Shown here: positions 1 to 7,840 of the stretch, piece after piece
Layout: each line of letters opens with the position of its first letter
How positions within the stretch are numbered: position 1 is the stretch's first letter
DNA from: Azonexus sp.
Lineage (GTDB): Bacteria > Pseudomonadota > Gammaproteobacteria > Burkholderiales > Rhodocyclaceae
Length of the DNA: 8,938 bases
Assembly (NCBI GenBank): GCA_031274715.1
Contig: JAISPT010000014.1
Coordinates: 1 to 8,938 of the forward strand
Reading direction: 5' to 3'
Position numbers and translations under genes: made by a program
Notes under the pieces: model-generated
Told to the model about the DNA's origin: nothing
What the model saw: only the letters and a program-made list of their open reading frames with translations
The model's database searches: none

Positions 1-4
1 CATA

Positions 5-33
5 TTGCACAATGCGAATATTATTTTTACAAT
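5..33 (+). promoter_or_regulatory. Candidate sigma70 promoter of the aceE-aceF-lpdA operon
   Basis: A -35-like TTGCAC (5-10) is followed after exactly 17 bases by a -10-like TACAAT (28-33), which matches TATAAT at five of six positions. The -35 box is weak, with only TTG matching. This is the most AT-rich stretch before the operon, and transcription would start near 39-42, giving a leader of roughly 108 bases. Both hexamers lie inside copies of a repeated motif, so a regulator binding there would be expected to occlude the promoter. I saw no match to the E. coli PdhR operator (AATTGGT-N3-ACCAATT). Confidence 0.45.
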
Positions 34-38
34 GCGAA
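5..38 (+). repeat. Direct repeat ACAATGCGAA, 20-base period, over the aceE promoter
   Basis: ACAATGCGAA occurs at 9-18 and again at 29-38, exactly 20 bases apart, which is about two turns of the helix. With flanks, the copies read TTGCACAATGCGAA (5-18) and TTTTACAATGCGAA (25-38). A third, one-base-shorter relative, TTGCACTGGCGAA, lies at 106-118. The spacing and overlap with the promoter hexamers suggest binding sites for a transcription factor. That role is inferred, and I do not recognise the regulator. Confidence 0.45.
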
Positions 39-99
39 ACGCCAGCCAAGGCTTCGGCGTCATTAAGTTGCCTGCCGGCTGCCGTAAAGCGTTAAAGTT

Positions 100-120
100 G
101 TTTCGTTGCACTGGCGAAAC
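100..120 (+). promoter_or_regulatory. Inverted repeat GTTTCG-N9-CGAAAC in the aceE leader
   Basis: GTTTCG (100-105) and CGAAAC (115-120) are perfect 6-base inverted arms around a 9-base centre that contains TTGCAC. It lies 15 bases before the AGGAG at 136-140. It could be a DNA operator, since it contains the third motif copy, or a modest leader hairpin in the mRNA. No T-run follows, so it is not an intrinsic terminator. Confidence 0.3.
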
Positions 121-148
121 AGAATGAACCCTATCAGGAGACAAACCC

Positions 149-2827
149 ATGGCCGATCAACCGAATGCTCTGCCTGCCGATCACGATCCGCAGGAAACCA
201 AAGAATGGATGGACGCACTTGATGGCGTCATTACTCAGGAGGGCGCCGGTCGCGCCTATTTTCTGATCGAGAAGCTGATCGGTCAGGCGCGCGAGACGGG
301 TATCGACATCCCGTACTCGGCCAATACCGAATACATCAACACCATTCCCGCCGACCAGCAGCCGAAGTATCCGGGCAACCCGGACATGGAGATCAAGATT
401 CACTCCTACATCCGCTGGAATGCCATGGCCATGGTTGTGCGCGCCAACAAGGACACCAACGTCGGCGGCCACATCGCTTCCTTTGCCTCGGCCGCCGCGT
501 TGTACGACGTCGGCTTTTCGCATTTCTGGCACGCCCCGTCGTCGACGCACGACGGTGACCTGATTTTCTTCCAGGGTCATTCGGTGCCCGGCATCTATGC
601 CCGTGCCTTCCTGCTCGGCCGCCTGAGCGAGGAGCAGATGGATCATTTCCGCCAGGAAACCGGCGGCCAGGGCATCTCCTCCTATCCGCATCCGTGGCTG
701 ATGCCGGATTTCTGGCAATTCCCGACCGTGTCGATGGGCCTCGGCCCGATCCAGGCCATCTATCAGGCCCGTTTCATGAAATACCTCGCCTCGCGTGGCC
801 TGATCGATGCGAAGAAGGCCGAACAGCGCAAGGTCTGGGCCTTCCTCGGCGATGGCGAGACCGACGAGGTCGAGTCGCTCGGCGCCATCGGCATGGCCGG
901 GCGCGAGAAGCTGGACAATCTGATTTTCGTCATCAATTGCAACCTGCAACGCCTGGATGGCCCGGTGCGCGGCAACGGCAAGATCATCCAGGATCTCGAG
1001 GCCGAATTCCGCGGCGCCGGCTGGAACGTCGTCAAACTGATCTGGGGCACGCATTGGGATGCGCTGTTCGCTCGCGACCAGAAGGGCATTCTCAAAAAGC
1101 GCATGCTGGATTGCATCGATGGCGAGTACCAGACCTTCAAGGCCAAGAATGGCGCCTATGTCCGCGAGCACTTCTTCAACACGCCGGAACTCAAGGAACT
1201 GGTCGCCGACTGGACCGATGACGAGATCTGGCAACTGAATCGCGGCGGCCACGACATTTTCAAGATTTTCTCGGCCTACAAGGCGGCGGTCGAGCACCAG
1301 GGCCAGCCGACGCTGATCCTGGCCAAGACCATCAAGGGCTTCGGCATGGGCCCGGCCGGCGAGGCGATGAACATCTCGCATCAACAGAAAAAGCTGGATC
1401 ACGAGCAGATCCGGCGCTTCCGCGACCGCTTCGGTCTGCCGGTACCGGACGGCCAGCTCGACGAACTGCCCTATCTGAAGTTCGCCGAGGATTCCGAGGA
1501 ATATCAATACATGCGCCAGCGGCGCCTGGACCTCGGCGGCTTCCTGCCGGTCCGCCGCCGCCGGGCGGAGCCGCTGGCGGTGCCGACGCTGGACAAGTTC
1601 GAGGCGCTGTTGAAGGCTTCCGGCGAAGGCCGCGAGCTGTCGACGACCATGGCCCTCGTCCGCATCATGAACATGCTGCTCAAGGACAAGCAGGTCGGCG
1701 CCCATGTCGTGCCCATCGTGCCCGACGAGTCGCGTACTTTCGGCATGGAGGGCATGTTCCGCGCCGTCGGCATTTGGAACCAGCAGGGCCAGAACTACGT
1801 GCCGGAAGACCACGACCAGTTGATGTTCTACAAGGAATCGAAGACTGGTCAGGTATTGCAGGAAGGCATCAACGAGGCCGGCGCGATGAGCGACTGGATC
1901 GCCGCTGCTACAGCCTACTCGGTGCATGGTGTGCAGACCATTCCGTTCTACATCTGCTACTCGATGTTCGGCTTGCAACGCACCATGGATCTCGTCTGGG
2001 CCGCCGGCGACCAGCGCGCCCGCGGTTTCCTGATCGGCGGTACGGCCGGCCGCACCACGCTGAACGGCGAGGGCTTGCAGCATGAGGACGGCCACAGCCT
2101 GATCCTGGCCAATCTGGTGCCGAACTGCGTCTCTTACGACCCGACCTTCCAGTACGAAGTCGCTGTCATCGTCCAGGACGGCCTGCGTCGTATGCACGCC
2201 GAGCAGGAGGACGTTTTCTATTACCTCACGGTGATGAACGAGAACTACGAGCATCCGGACATGCCGGCCGGTGCCGAGGCCGATATCCTCAAGGGCATGT
2301 ACGCCTTCAGGAAGGGCGATGCCGGCAAGGGGCCGCGCGTGCACCTGCTCGGCTCCGGCACCATTTTCCGTGAGGTCATCGCCGCCGCCGAACTGCTCAA
2401 AAACGACTGGGGCGTCGAGGCCGACCTTTGGGGCTGCCCGAGCTTCAATGAATTGGCCCGCGACGGCCAACAAGCGGCCCGCTGGAACTTGCTGCATCCG
2501 TTGGAAAAGCCGAAGTTGTCGCACGTCGAGCAAAAGCTGGCTGGCAGCGTTGGTCCGGTGATCGCCGCGACCGACTACGTCAAGCTGTTCGCCGAGCAGA
2601 TTCGCCCCTTCGTCAAGGGGGCTTACGTGACCTTGGGCACCGATGGTTTCGGCCGCTCCGACACGCGCGAGAAGCTGCGCCATCACTTCGAGGTCGACCG
2701 CTACTGGGTGACGCTGGCGGCGCTCAAGGCGCTGGCCGACGACGGCGGGATCGAGCGCGACAAGGTGGCTGCGGCCCTGGTCAAGTACAACCTGGATCCG
2801 GCCAAGCCGAATCCGATGTCGGTATAA
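149..2827 (+). CDS. aceE: Pyruvate dehydrogenase E1 component, homodimeric type
   Basis: This thiamine-diphosphate enzyme of the cytoplasmic pyruvate dehydrogenase complex decarboxylates pyruvate and reductively acetylates the lipoyl groups of E2. At 892 residues it is close to E. coli AceE (887). The diphosphate/Mg-binding motif starts GDGETDE at 234-240 and ends NCNLQRLDGP at 263-272. By alignment to E. coli from memory, E576 in NEAGAMSDW matches the cofactor-activating Glu571, and H411 in MNISHQQKK matches loop His407. The N-terminal part has the usual SYIRWNAMAMV and GGHIASFASAA blocks. The ATG has a good AGGAG at 136-140, eight bases upstream. It is first in the operon, 12 bases before aceF. 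The family is the single-chain E1 of proteobacteria, not the alpha/beta type. No truncation or missing key residue was seen. Confidence 0.97.
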   Translation: MADQPNALPADHDPQETKEWMDALDGVITQEGAGRAYFLIEKLIGQARETGIDIPYSANTEYINTIPADQQPKYPGNPDMEIKIHSYIRWNAMAMVVRANKDTNVGGHIASFASAAALYDVGFSHFWHAPSSTHDGDLIFFQGHSVPGIYARAFLLGRLSEEQMDHFRQETGGQGISSYPHPWLMPDFWQFPTVSMGLGPIQAIYQARFMKYLASRGLIDAKKAEQRKVWAFLGDGETDEVESLGAIGMAGREKLDNLIFVINCNLQRLDGPVRGNGKIIQDLEAEFRGAGWNVVKLIWGTHWDALFARDQKGILKKRMLDCIDGEYQTFKAKNGAYVREHFFNTPELKELVADWTDDEIWQLNRGGHDIFKIFSAYKAAVEHQGQPTLILAKTIKGFGMGPAGEAMNISHQQKKLDHEQIRRFRDRFGLPVPDGQLDELPYLKFAEDSEEYQYMRQRRLDLGGFLPVRRRRAEPLAVPTLDKFEALLKASGEGRELSTTMALVRIMNMLLKDKQVGAHVVPIVPDESRTFGMEGMFRAVGIWNQQGQNYVPEDHDQLMFYKESKTGQVLQEGINEAGAMSDWIAAATAYSVHGVQTIPFYICYSMFGLQRTMDLVWAAGDQRARGFLIGGTAGRTTLNGEGLQHEDGHSLILANLVPNCVSYDPTFQYEVAVIVQDGLRRMHAEQEDVFYYLTVMNENYEHPDMPAGAEADILKGMYAFRKGDAGKGPRVHLLGSGTIFREVIAAAELLKNDWGVEADLWGCPSFNELARDGQQAARWNLLHPLEKPKLSHVEQKLAGSVGPVIAATDYVKLFAEQIRPFVKGAYVTLGTDGFGRSDTREKLRHHFEVDRYWVTLAALKALADDGGIERDKVAAALVKYNLDPAKPNPMSV

Positions 2828-2839
2828 AGGGGGACGAGC

Positions 2840-4387
2840 ATGAGCCAGATCATCGAAGTCAAGGTCCCGGACATCGGCGATTTCTCCGACGTGCCGGTAA
2901 TCGACCTGTTCGTCAAGGTCGGCGACGCGATTAAGGTCGACGACGCCATCGCCACGCTGGAATCGGACAAGGCCACGATGGACGTGCCGTCCACGGTTGC
3001 CGGTTTGGTCAAGGAAGTGCTGGTGCAGGTCGGGTCAAAAGTCAGCGAAGGTTCGCTGCTGATCAAGGTCGAAGCCGGTGGCGCCGCTGCCGCCGCGCCG
3101 GCGGCGGGCGGCGGTGTCGTCGAAGTCAAGGTTCCCGATATTGGCGACTTTTCCGACGTGCCGGTGATCGACCTGTTCGTCAAGCTTGGCGACACGATCA
3201 AGGTCGACGACGCCATTTGCACTCTCGAATCCGATAAGGCGACGATGGATGTGCCGTCCACGGTCGCCGGCACGATCAAGGAAGTACTGGTGCAGGTCGG
3301 CTCGAAAGTCAGCGAGGGCTCGCTGCTGATCAAGGTCGAGGCTGGCGCGGCTACGGCTGCAACGGTGCAGACGCCGGCCGCCGCCCCGGCCCCCGTTGCT
3401 GCGGCGCCCGCGCCCTCTGCGCCGGCCGCGCAGCCGCTGGCCTTGGGCGCCAAGCTGCATGCCTCGCCGTCGGTGCGTGCCTATGCCCGCGAGCTGGGTG
3501 TCGACCTGTCCAAGGTGGTTGCCAGCGGGCCGAAGGGCCGCATCCTGAAGGAAGACCTGACCCGCTACGTCAAGGGCGTCATGAGCGGCGCCGCGGCCGG
3601 GCCGGCTGCTGCTGGCGGCATCAGCGGCGGCGGTTCGCTCGATCTGCTGCCCTGGCCGAAGGTCGATTTCGCCAAGTTCGGCGAGATCGAGGTCAAGCCG
3701 CTGTCGCGCATCCAGAAGATTTCCGGCCAGAACCTGGCGCGCAACTGGGTGATGATTCCGGCTGTGACCTATCACGAGGATGCCGACATCACCGATCTCG
3801 AAGCCTTCCGTGTGCTGTTGAACAAGGAGAACGAGAAGAGCGGCGGCGCCAAGCTGACCATGCTGGCCTTCCTTGTCAAAGCCTGCGTCAAGGCCTTGCA
3901 GAAGTTTCCCACGTTCAACGCTTCGCTAACGACGGCTGAAAATGGCGAAATGAGTCTGGTGTTGAAGAAGTACTTCAACATCGGCTTCGCCGCCGACACG
4001 CCGAACGGCCTGGTTGTGCCGGTGATCAAGAACGCCGACAAGAAATCGGTGTTCGAAATCGCCCAGGAATCCGGCGACCTGGCCAAACAGGCGCGCGACG
4101 GCAAGTTGAAGCCGGCCGATATGCAGGGCGCCTGCTTCACCATCAGTTCGCTGGGCGGCATCGGCGGCACCTATTTCGCGCCCATCGTCAATGCGCCGGA
4201 AGTGGCCATCCTCGGCGTCAACAAGTCGGCGCTGAAGCCGGTCTGGGACGGCAAGGCTTTCGTGCCGCGCCTGACCCTGCCGCTGTCGCTGACTGCCGAC
4301 CACCGTGTCATCGACGGCGCGCTGGCCACCCGCTTCAACGTCTATATTGCGCAACTGCTGGCGGATTTCCGCCGCGTCGCGCTGTAG
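2840..4387 (+). CDS. aceF: Dihydrolipoamide acetyltransferase (E2) with two lipoyl domains
   Basis: This is the core of the pyruvate dehydrogenase complex, which transfers acetyl groups from lipoamide to CoA. The 515 residues show, in order: lipoyl domain 1 (about 2-80, lipoyl-lysine K44 in ESDKATMD); a short Ala/Gly linker; lipoyl domain 2 (about 92-169, K133); an Ala/Pro-rich linker (170-205); a peripheral-subunit-binding domain (about 206-243, HASPSVRAYARELGV and GPKGRILKED); a Gly/Ala linker; and the catalytic domain (about 283-515). The active-site motif DHRVIDG is at 487-493, with H488 and D492. E. coli AceF has three lipoyl domains; this one has two, and the third module of the operon sits on E3. 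An AAGGGGGA just after the aceE stop serves as ribosome binding site, and the stop codon is TAG. Confidence 0.97.
   Translation: MSQIIEVKVPDIGDFSDVPVIDLFVKVGDAIKVDDAIATLESDKATMDVPSTVAGLVKEVLVQVGSKVSEGSLLIKVEAGGAAAAAPAAGGGVVEVKVPDIGDFSDVPVIDLFVKLGDTIKVDDAICTLESDKATMDVPSTVAGTIKEVLVQVGSKVSEGSLLIKVEAGAATAATVQTPAAAPAPVAAAPAPSAPAAQPLALGAKLHASPSVRAYARELGVDLSKVVASGPKGRILKEDLTRYVKGVMSGAAAGPAAAGGISGGGSLDLLPWPKVDFAKFGEIEVKPLSRIQKISGQNLARNWVMIPAVTYHEDADITDLEAFRVLLNKENEKSGGAKLTMLAFLVKACVKALQKFPTFNASLTTAENGEMSLVLKKYFNIGFAADTPNGLVVPVIKNADKKSVFEIAQESGDLAKQARDGKLKPADMQGACFTISSLGGIGGTYFAPIVNAPEVAILGVNKSALKPVWDGKAFVPRLTLPLSLTADHRVIDGALATRFNVYIAQLLADFRRVAL
2858..3346 (+). repeat. Tandem lipoyl-domain repeat within aceF
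   Basis: Two copies of a 222-base unit (2858-3079 and 3125-3346) encode lipoyl domains that agree at 69 of 74 residues by my hand alignment. The differences are V/L, A/T, A/C, L/T and V/I. The DNA differs more, mostly at third codon positions, but keeps long identical runs. Internal duplication of lipoyl domains is common in E2 proteins. The spacer between the copies is a GC-rich Ala/Gly linker. Confidence 0.9.
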
Positions 4388-4397
4388 GGAGAGCGAG

Positions 4398-6161
4398 ATG
4401 AGTCTGGTTGAAGTCAAGGTTCCCGATATCGGCGATTTCTCCGAGGTGCCGGTGATCGACCTGTTCGTCAAGGTCGGCGATGTGATCAAGGTCGACGATG
4501 CCATTTGCACTCTCGAATCCGACAAGGCAACGATGGACGTGCCAAGCCCGGTCGCTGGCACGGTCAAGGAAGTGCTGGTGCAGCTTGGTTCGAAGGTCGG
4601 CGAAGGCGTGCTGCTGCTCAAGGTCGAGGCTGGCGCGGTAGCGGTTGCAACAGCTCCGGCCGCGGCGCCCGCTCCAGCGGCGGCGCCGGTTGCCGCACCG
4701 ACCGCTGCCAGCCACGCCGGCGGCGCCGATTTCGAATGCGAGATGCTGGTGCTCGGCGCCGGTCCCGGCGGTTATTCGGCCGCCTTCCGTGCTGCTGATC
4801 TCGGCCTGAAGACGGTTATCGTCGAGCGTTATCCGACGCTCGGCGGCGTCTGCCTGAATGTCGGCTGCATTCCGTCCAAGGCCCTGCTGCACGTTGCCGA
4901 GATCATCGAAGAGGCGCAGCACGCCAACGAACTGGGCGTCAGCTTTAGCGTGCCGCAGGTCGACGTCGACAAGCTGCGTGCCCACAAGGACAAGGTGGTC
5001 GGCAAGTTGACCGGCGGTCTGGCCGGCATGGCCAAGGGGCGCAAGGTCGAGGTCGTGCGCGGCTACGGTTCCTTCCTCGACGCGCACCACATCGAGGTCG
5101 AAACCACCGATGGCGGTGGTCAGGAGAAGACCGGCGGCAAGAAAGTCATCAAGTTCCAGCAGTGCATCATCGCTGCCGGTTCGGCTGCTGTGCACCTGCC
5201 CTTCATTCCACGCGACCCGCGCATCGTCGATTCGACCGGGGCGCTGGAATTGCGCTTCGTCCCGGAGAAAATGTTGGTCATCGGCGGCGGCATCATCGGC
5301 TTGGAAATGGCCACCGTCTATTCGACGCTGGGCGCCAAGGTCGATGTCGTTGAAATGCTCGACGGCCTGATGCAGGGCCCCGACCGTGACGCGGTCAAGA
5401 TCTGGGAAAAGCAGAACGCCAGCCGCTTCGACAAGATCATGCTGAAGACCAAGACGGTCGCGGTCGACGCCAAGGACGACGGCCTCTGGGTCAAGTTTGA
5501 AGGCGAAGCCGCGCCGACGGAAGCGGTCAAGTACGACATGATCCTGCAAGCCGCCGGCCGCTCGCCGAATGGCCGCAAGATCGCCGCCGACAAGGCCGGC
5601 GTCATCGTCAATGAACGCGGCTTCATCCCGGTTGATGCGCAGATGCGGACCAACGTGCCGAACATCTTCGCCATCGGCGACATCGTCGGTAACCCGATGC
5701 TGGCGCATAAAGCGGTACATGAAGCACACGTCGCGGCCGAGGTCGCGGCCGGCCACAAGGCCGCCTTCGACGCTCAAGTGATCCCCGGCGTCGCCTACAC
5801 CCATCCCGAAGTGGCCTGGGTCGGCATCACCGAGGAGCAGGCGAAGCAGGAAGGGCGCAAGATCGAAACCGCCAAGTTCCCGTGGGCCGCCTCCGGCCGT
5901 GCCATCGCCAACGGCGCCGACTACGGCTTCACCAAGCTGATCTTCGACGCCGAAACGCATCGCATCATCGGCGGCGCCATCGTCGGCCCGTCGGCTGGTG
6001 ACATGATCGGCGAAGTCTGCCTGGCCATTGAAATGGGTTGCGACGCGGTCGATATCGGCAAGACCATCCACCCGCACCCGACGCTCGGCGAAACGGTTGG
6101 CATGGCCGCTGAAGTCGCGCACGGCTCCTGCACCGACGTGCCGCCGCCGCGCAGGAAGTAA
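4398..6161 (+). CDS. lpdA: Dihydrolipoamide dehydrogenase (E3) with N-terminal lipoyl domain
   Basis: This FAD-dependent enzyme reoxidises dihydrolipoamide of the PDH complex with NAD+. The open frame extends upstream to 4305, but inside aceF; I chose ATG 4398 because it follows a GGGAG, lies 10 bases after the aceF stop, and gives a complete lipoyl domain. The 587 residues comprise a lipoyl domain (1-79, K43 in ESDKATMD), an Ala/Pro linker (80-108) and the flavoprotein. FAD-binding GAGPGG is at 120-125, redox cysteines C152 and C157 lie in GGVCLNVGCIPSK, NAD-binding GGGIIGLE is at 296-303, the second FAD motif AIGD is at 425-428, and the catalytic H560 and E565 lie in HPHPTLGE. Plain E3 is about 475 residues, so the extra length is the lipoyl arm, as in Ralstonia PdhL and Neisseria P64k. 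Confidence 0.96.
   Translation: MSLVEVKVPDIGDFSEVPVIDLFVKVGDVIKVDDAICTLESDKATMDVPSPVAGTVKEVLVQLGSKVGEGVLLLKVEAGAVAVATAPAAAPAPAAAPVAAPTAASHAGGADFECEMLVLGAGPGGYSAAFRAADLGLKTVIVERYPTLGGVCLNVGCIPSKALLHVAEIIEEAQHANELGVSFSVPQVDVDKLRAHKDKVVGKLTGGLAGMAKGRKVEVVRGYGSFLDAHHIEVETTDGGGQEKTGGKKVIKFQQCIIAAGSAAVHLPFIPRDPRIVDSTGALELRFVPEKMLVIGGGIIGLEMATVYSTLGAKVDVVEMLDGLMQGPDRDAVKIWEKQNASRFDKIMLKTKTVAVDAKDDGLWVKFEGEAAPTEAVKYDMILQAAGRSPNGRKIAADKAGVIVNERGFIPVDAQMRTNVPNIFAIGDIVGNPMLAHKAVHEAHVAAEVAAGHKAAFDAQVIPGVAYTHPEVAWVGITEEQAKQEGRKIETAKFPWAASGRAIANGADYGFTKLIFDAETHRIIGGAIVGPSAGDMIGEVCLAIEMGCDAVDIGKTIHPHPTLGETVGMAAEVAHGSCTDVPPPRRK
4413..4634 (+). repeat. Third copy of the lipoyl module, in lpdA
   Basis: The encoded domain agrees with aceF lipoyl domain 2 at 65 of 74 residues by hand alignment. 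DNA identity is locally complete: a 23-base run is shared between 3212-3234 and 4500-4522, and a 20-base run between 3122-3141 and 4410-4429. This points to module duplication between the E2 and E3 genes, possibly with later gene conversion. Confidence 0.85.
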
Positions 6162-6174
6162 GCTGGTCTGGTCA

Positions 6175-6203
6175 GCGCCCGGGCGCGCGGCGTAGTTCCG
6201 GGC
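6175..6203. terminator. GC-rich inverted repeats between convergent genes (possible terminator)
   Basis: GCGCCCGGGCGC (6175-6186) is a perfect 12-base palindrome, and GCCCGG (6177-6182) can also pair with CCGGGC (6198-6203). They lie in the 55-base gap between the stop of lpdA and the stop of the convergent transporter gene, where termination from both sides is expected. No T-run follows on either strand, so a classical intrinsic terminator is not shown and the role is inferred from position. Confidence 0.25.
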
Positions 6204-6216
6204 CTCCGCCTGGAGA

Positions 6217-7773
6217 TCAATGTGCTCCGGCCGCGTCCGCTCCTGTACCGCCGCCGGGGCGCTTGGCGAACCAGATCATGCCGATCAGGATCAGGAACAG
6301 CATAGCCGAGCCGTAGAAGATTTCCTGCGTGGAGAGCATGAAGGCTTGCTGCGTGGTGAGGTTGTTGATGAAGCCCAGCGCCTGCTCGCGCGTCAGGCCG
6401 CTGGCTTGCAGGCCGGCGATGGTCTGCATGGCGGCGGGGCTGCCCTGGTTGATGGCCTCTGCGAGTTGGGCGTGATGCAGGGTGCTGCGGTTTTCCCACA
6501 GGGTGGTGCTGATCGACGTGCCCATCGCGCCAGCGGTGATGCGCATGAAGTTCGATAACCCGGACGCGGCGGGCATGCGCGCGGGCGGGATGTTCGACAG
6601 GGTGATGGTGACCAGCGGGATGAAGAAGAACGCGGTGGCCACGCCCTGGATGATGGTGGGCAGGGAGACGGTGGCAAAGTCGGCTTGGGTGCTGAAGTGC
6701 GAGCGCATCCACAGCACCAGTGCGAACACGATGAAGGAAAAGGTGGTGTACAGGCGCGGATCGAAGCGGTTTACCGTCAGCCCCACCACGGGCGAGAGCA
6801 CGATGGCCAGTATGCCCACCTGTGCCATAACCATGCCCGACTGGGTGGCGGTGTAGCCCATGTACTGCTGCAACCACAGCGGCATGATGACGACGTTGCC
6901 GAAGAACAGGCCGTAGGCCACCGCGGTCGTCAGCGAGCCGAGCCAGAAGTTGCGTTGGGCAAACAGCGACAGATCGACCACGGGGTGCTCCTCGGTCAGC
7001 TCCCACGCCAGGAAGAACACCAAGCCGACCACGGCGACGACGGCAAAGGTAATGATCTGCTGCGATTCAAACCAGTCGAGTTCTTTGCCCTTGTCGAGCA
7101 TGAGTTGCAGCGCGCCGACCCAGATCACGAGCAGCGCCACTCCGATGGCGTCAATGGGCAGCTTGCGCGTGACGGATTCGCGCTCGCGGTAGATCAGCCA
7201 GGTGGCTCCGGCGGCGATCAGACCGACGGGGATGTTGATGTAGAAGATCCACGGCCAGGAGACGTTGTCGGTGATCCAGCCGCCCAGCAGCGGGCCGGTG
7301 ATGGGCGCGACCAAGGTGGTGATGGACCACATCGCCATCGCCATGCCGGACTTGGCTGGCGGGTAGCTGGACAGCAGCAGTGTTTGCGACAGCGGAATCA
7401 TCGGCCCGGCAACGAGGCCCTGCAAGGCGCGGAAGGCGATCAGCGTGGTCATGTTGGGCGCCAGCCCGCACAGCCACGAGGCCAGCACGAACAGCAGCAC
7501 GCTGGTCAGGAACAGGCGCACTTGCCCGACGCGCTGCGTCAGCCAGCCGGTCAGCGGTACGCCGATGGCGTTGGCCACGGCGAAGCTGGTGATGACCCAG
7601 GTGCCCTGCACGGGGCTGACGCCCAGGTCGCCCGCGATGGCGGGCAGCGAGACGTTGGCGATCGAGGTGTCGAGCACGTTCATGAACGTCGCGCCCGACA
7701 GCGCCAGCGTGCCGAGTACGCGCGCGGTGCCGGTCAGGGGCGGATGATGCGCCGCCAGCTTGGGAGCACTCAT
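6217..7773 (-). CDS. emrB: EmrB-type MFS multidrug exporter, DHA2 family (14 TM)
   Basis: This is a proton-driven inner-membrane exporter expected to work with the EmrA-like adaptor encoded just upstream. The 518 residues are largely hydrophobic and compatible with 14 helices. DHA family motifs are present: LDTSIANVSLPAI (34-46) in the first helix, GWLTQRVGQVRLF (76-88, motif A), IAFRALQGLVAGP (112-124, motif B with R115) and APITGPLLGGW (156-166, motif C). A polar loop of about 50 residues (427-480) precedes the last helix, as in EmrB relatives. I chose ATG 7773 because it has AAGGCGG seven bases upstream; a TTG start at 7824 would add 17 residues unlike the family's N-termini. The substrate cannot be read from the sequence. 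It is convergent to lpdA and probably unrelated in function to the PDH operon. Confidence 0.92.
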   Translation of the reverse strand: MSAPKLAAHHPPLTGTARVLGTLALSGATFMNVLDTSIANVSLPAIAGDLGVSPVQGTWVITSFAVANAIGVPLTGWLTQRVGQVRLFLTSVLLFVLASWLCGLAPNMTTLIAFRALQGLVAGPMIPLSQTLLLSSYPPAKSGMAMAMWSITTLVAPITGPLLGGWITDNVSWPWIFYINIPVGLIAAGATWLIYRERESVTRKLPIDAIGVALLVIWVGALQLMLDKGKELDWFESQQIITFAVVAVVGLVFFLAWELTEEHPVVDLSLFAQRNFWLGSLTTAVAYGLFFGNVVIMPLWLQQYMGYTATQSGMVMAQVGILAIVLSPVVGLTVNRFDPRLYTTFSFIVFALVLWMRSHFSTQADFATVSLPTIIQGVATAFFFIPLVTITLSNIPPARMPAASGLSNFMRITAGAMGTSISTTLWENRSTLHHAQLAEAINQGSPAAMQTIAGLQASGLTREQALGFINNLTTQQAFMLSTQEIFYGSAMLFLILIGMIWFAKRPGGGTGADAAGAH

Positions 7774-7840
7774 GGACAAACCGCCTTGCCGGGCTGGTTG
7801 GAGCAGGGCCTCGTCATGACCCAAGGCGCATCAAATCTCA

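Noticed and set aside
68..96. A second aceE promoter (TTGCCT, 17 bases, GTTAAA)
   Set aside because: The -10 box is poor, and the promoter at 5-33 is clearly better.
134..2686. An 850-codon open frame on the - strand opposite aceE
   Set aside because: It lies wholly antisense to a complete, motif-bearing aceE. Long antisense frames are common where codon third positions are rich in G and C. The predicted protein shows no recognisable domain.
4305..4397. An upstream extension of lpdA that overlaps the aceF end
   Set aside because: The extra 31 residues have no similarity to a lipoyl domain start, and ATG 4398 has its own ribosome binding site and standard N-terminus.
4335..6122. A 595-codon open frame on the - strand opposite lpdA
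   Set aside because: Same artefact: it mirrors the codon pattern of lpdA, and lpdA has every expected active-site motif.
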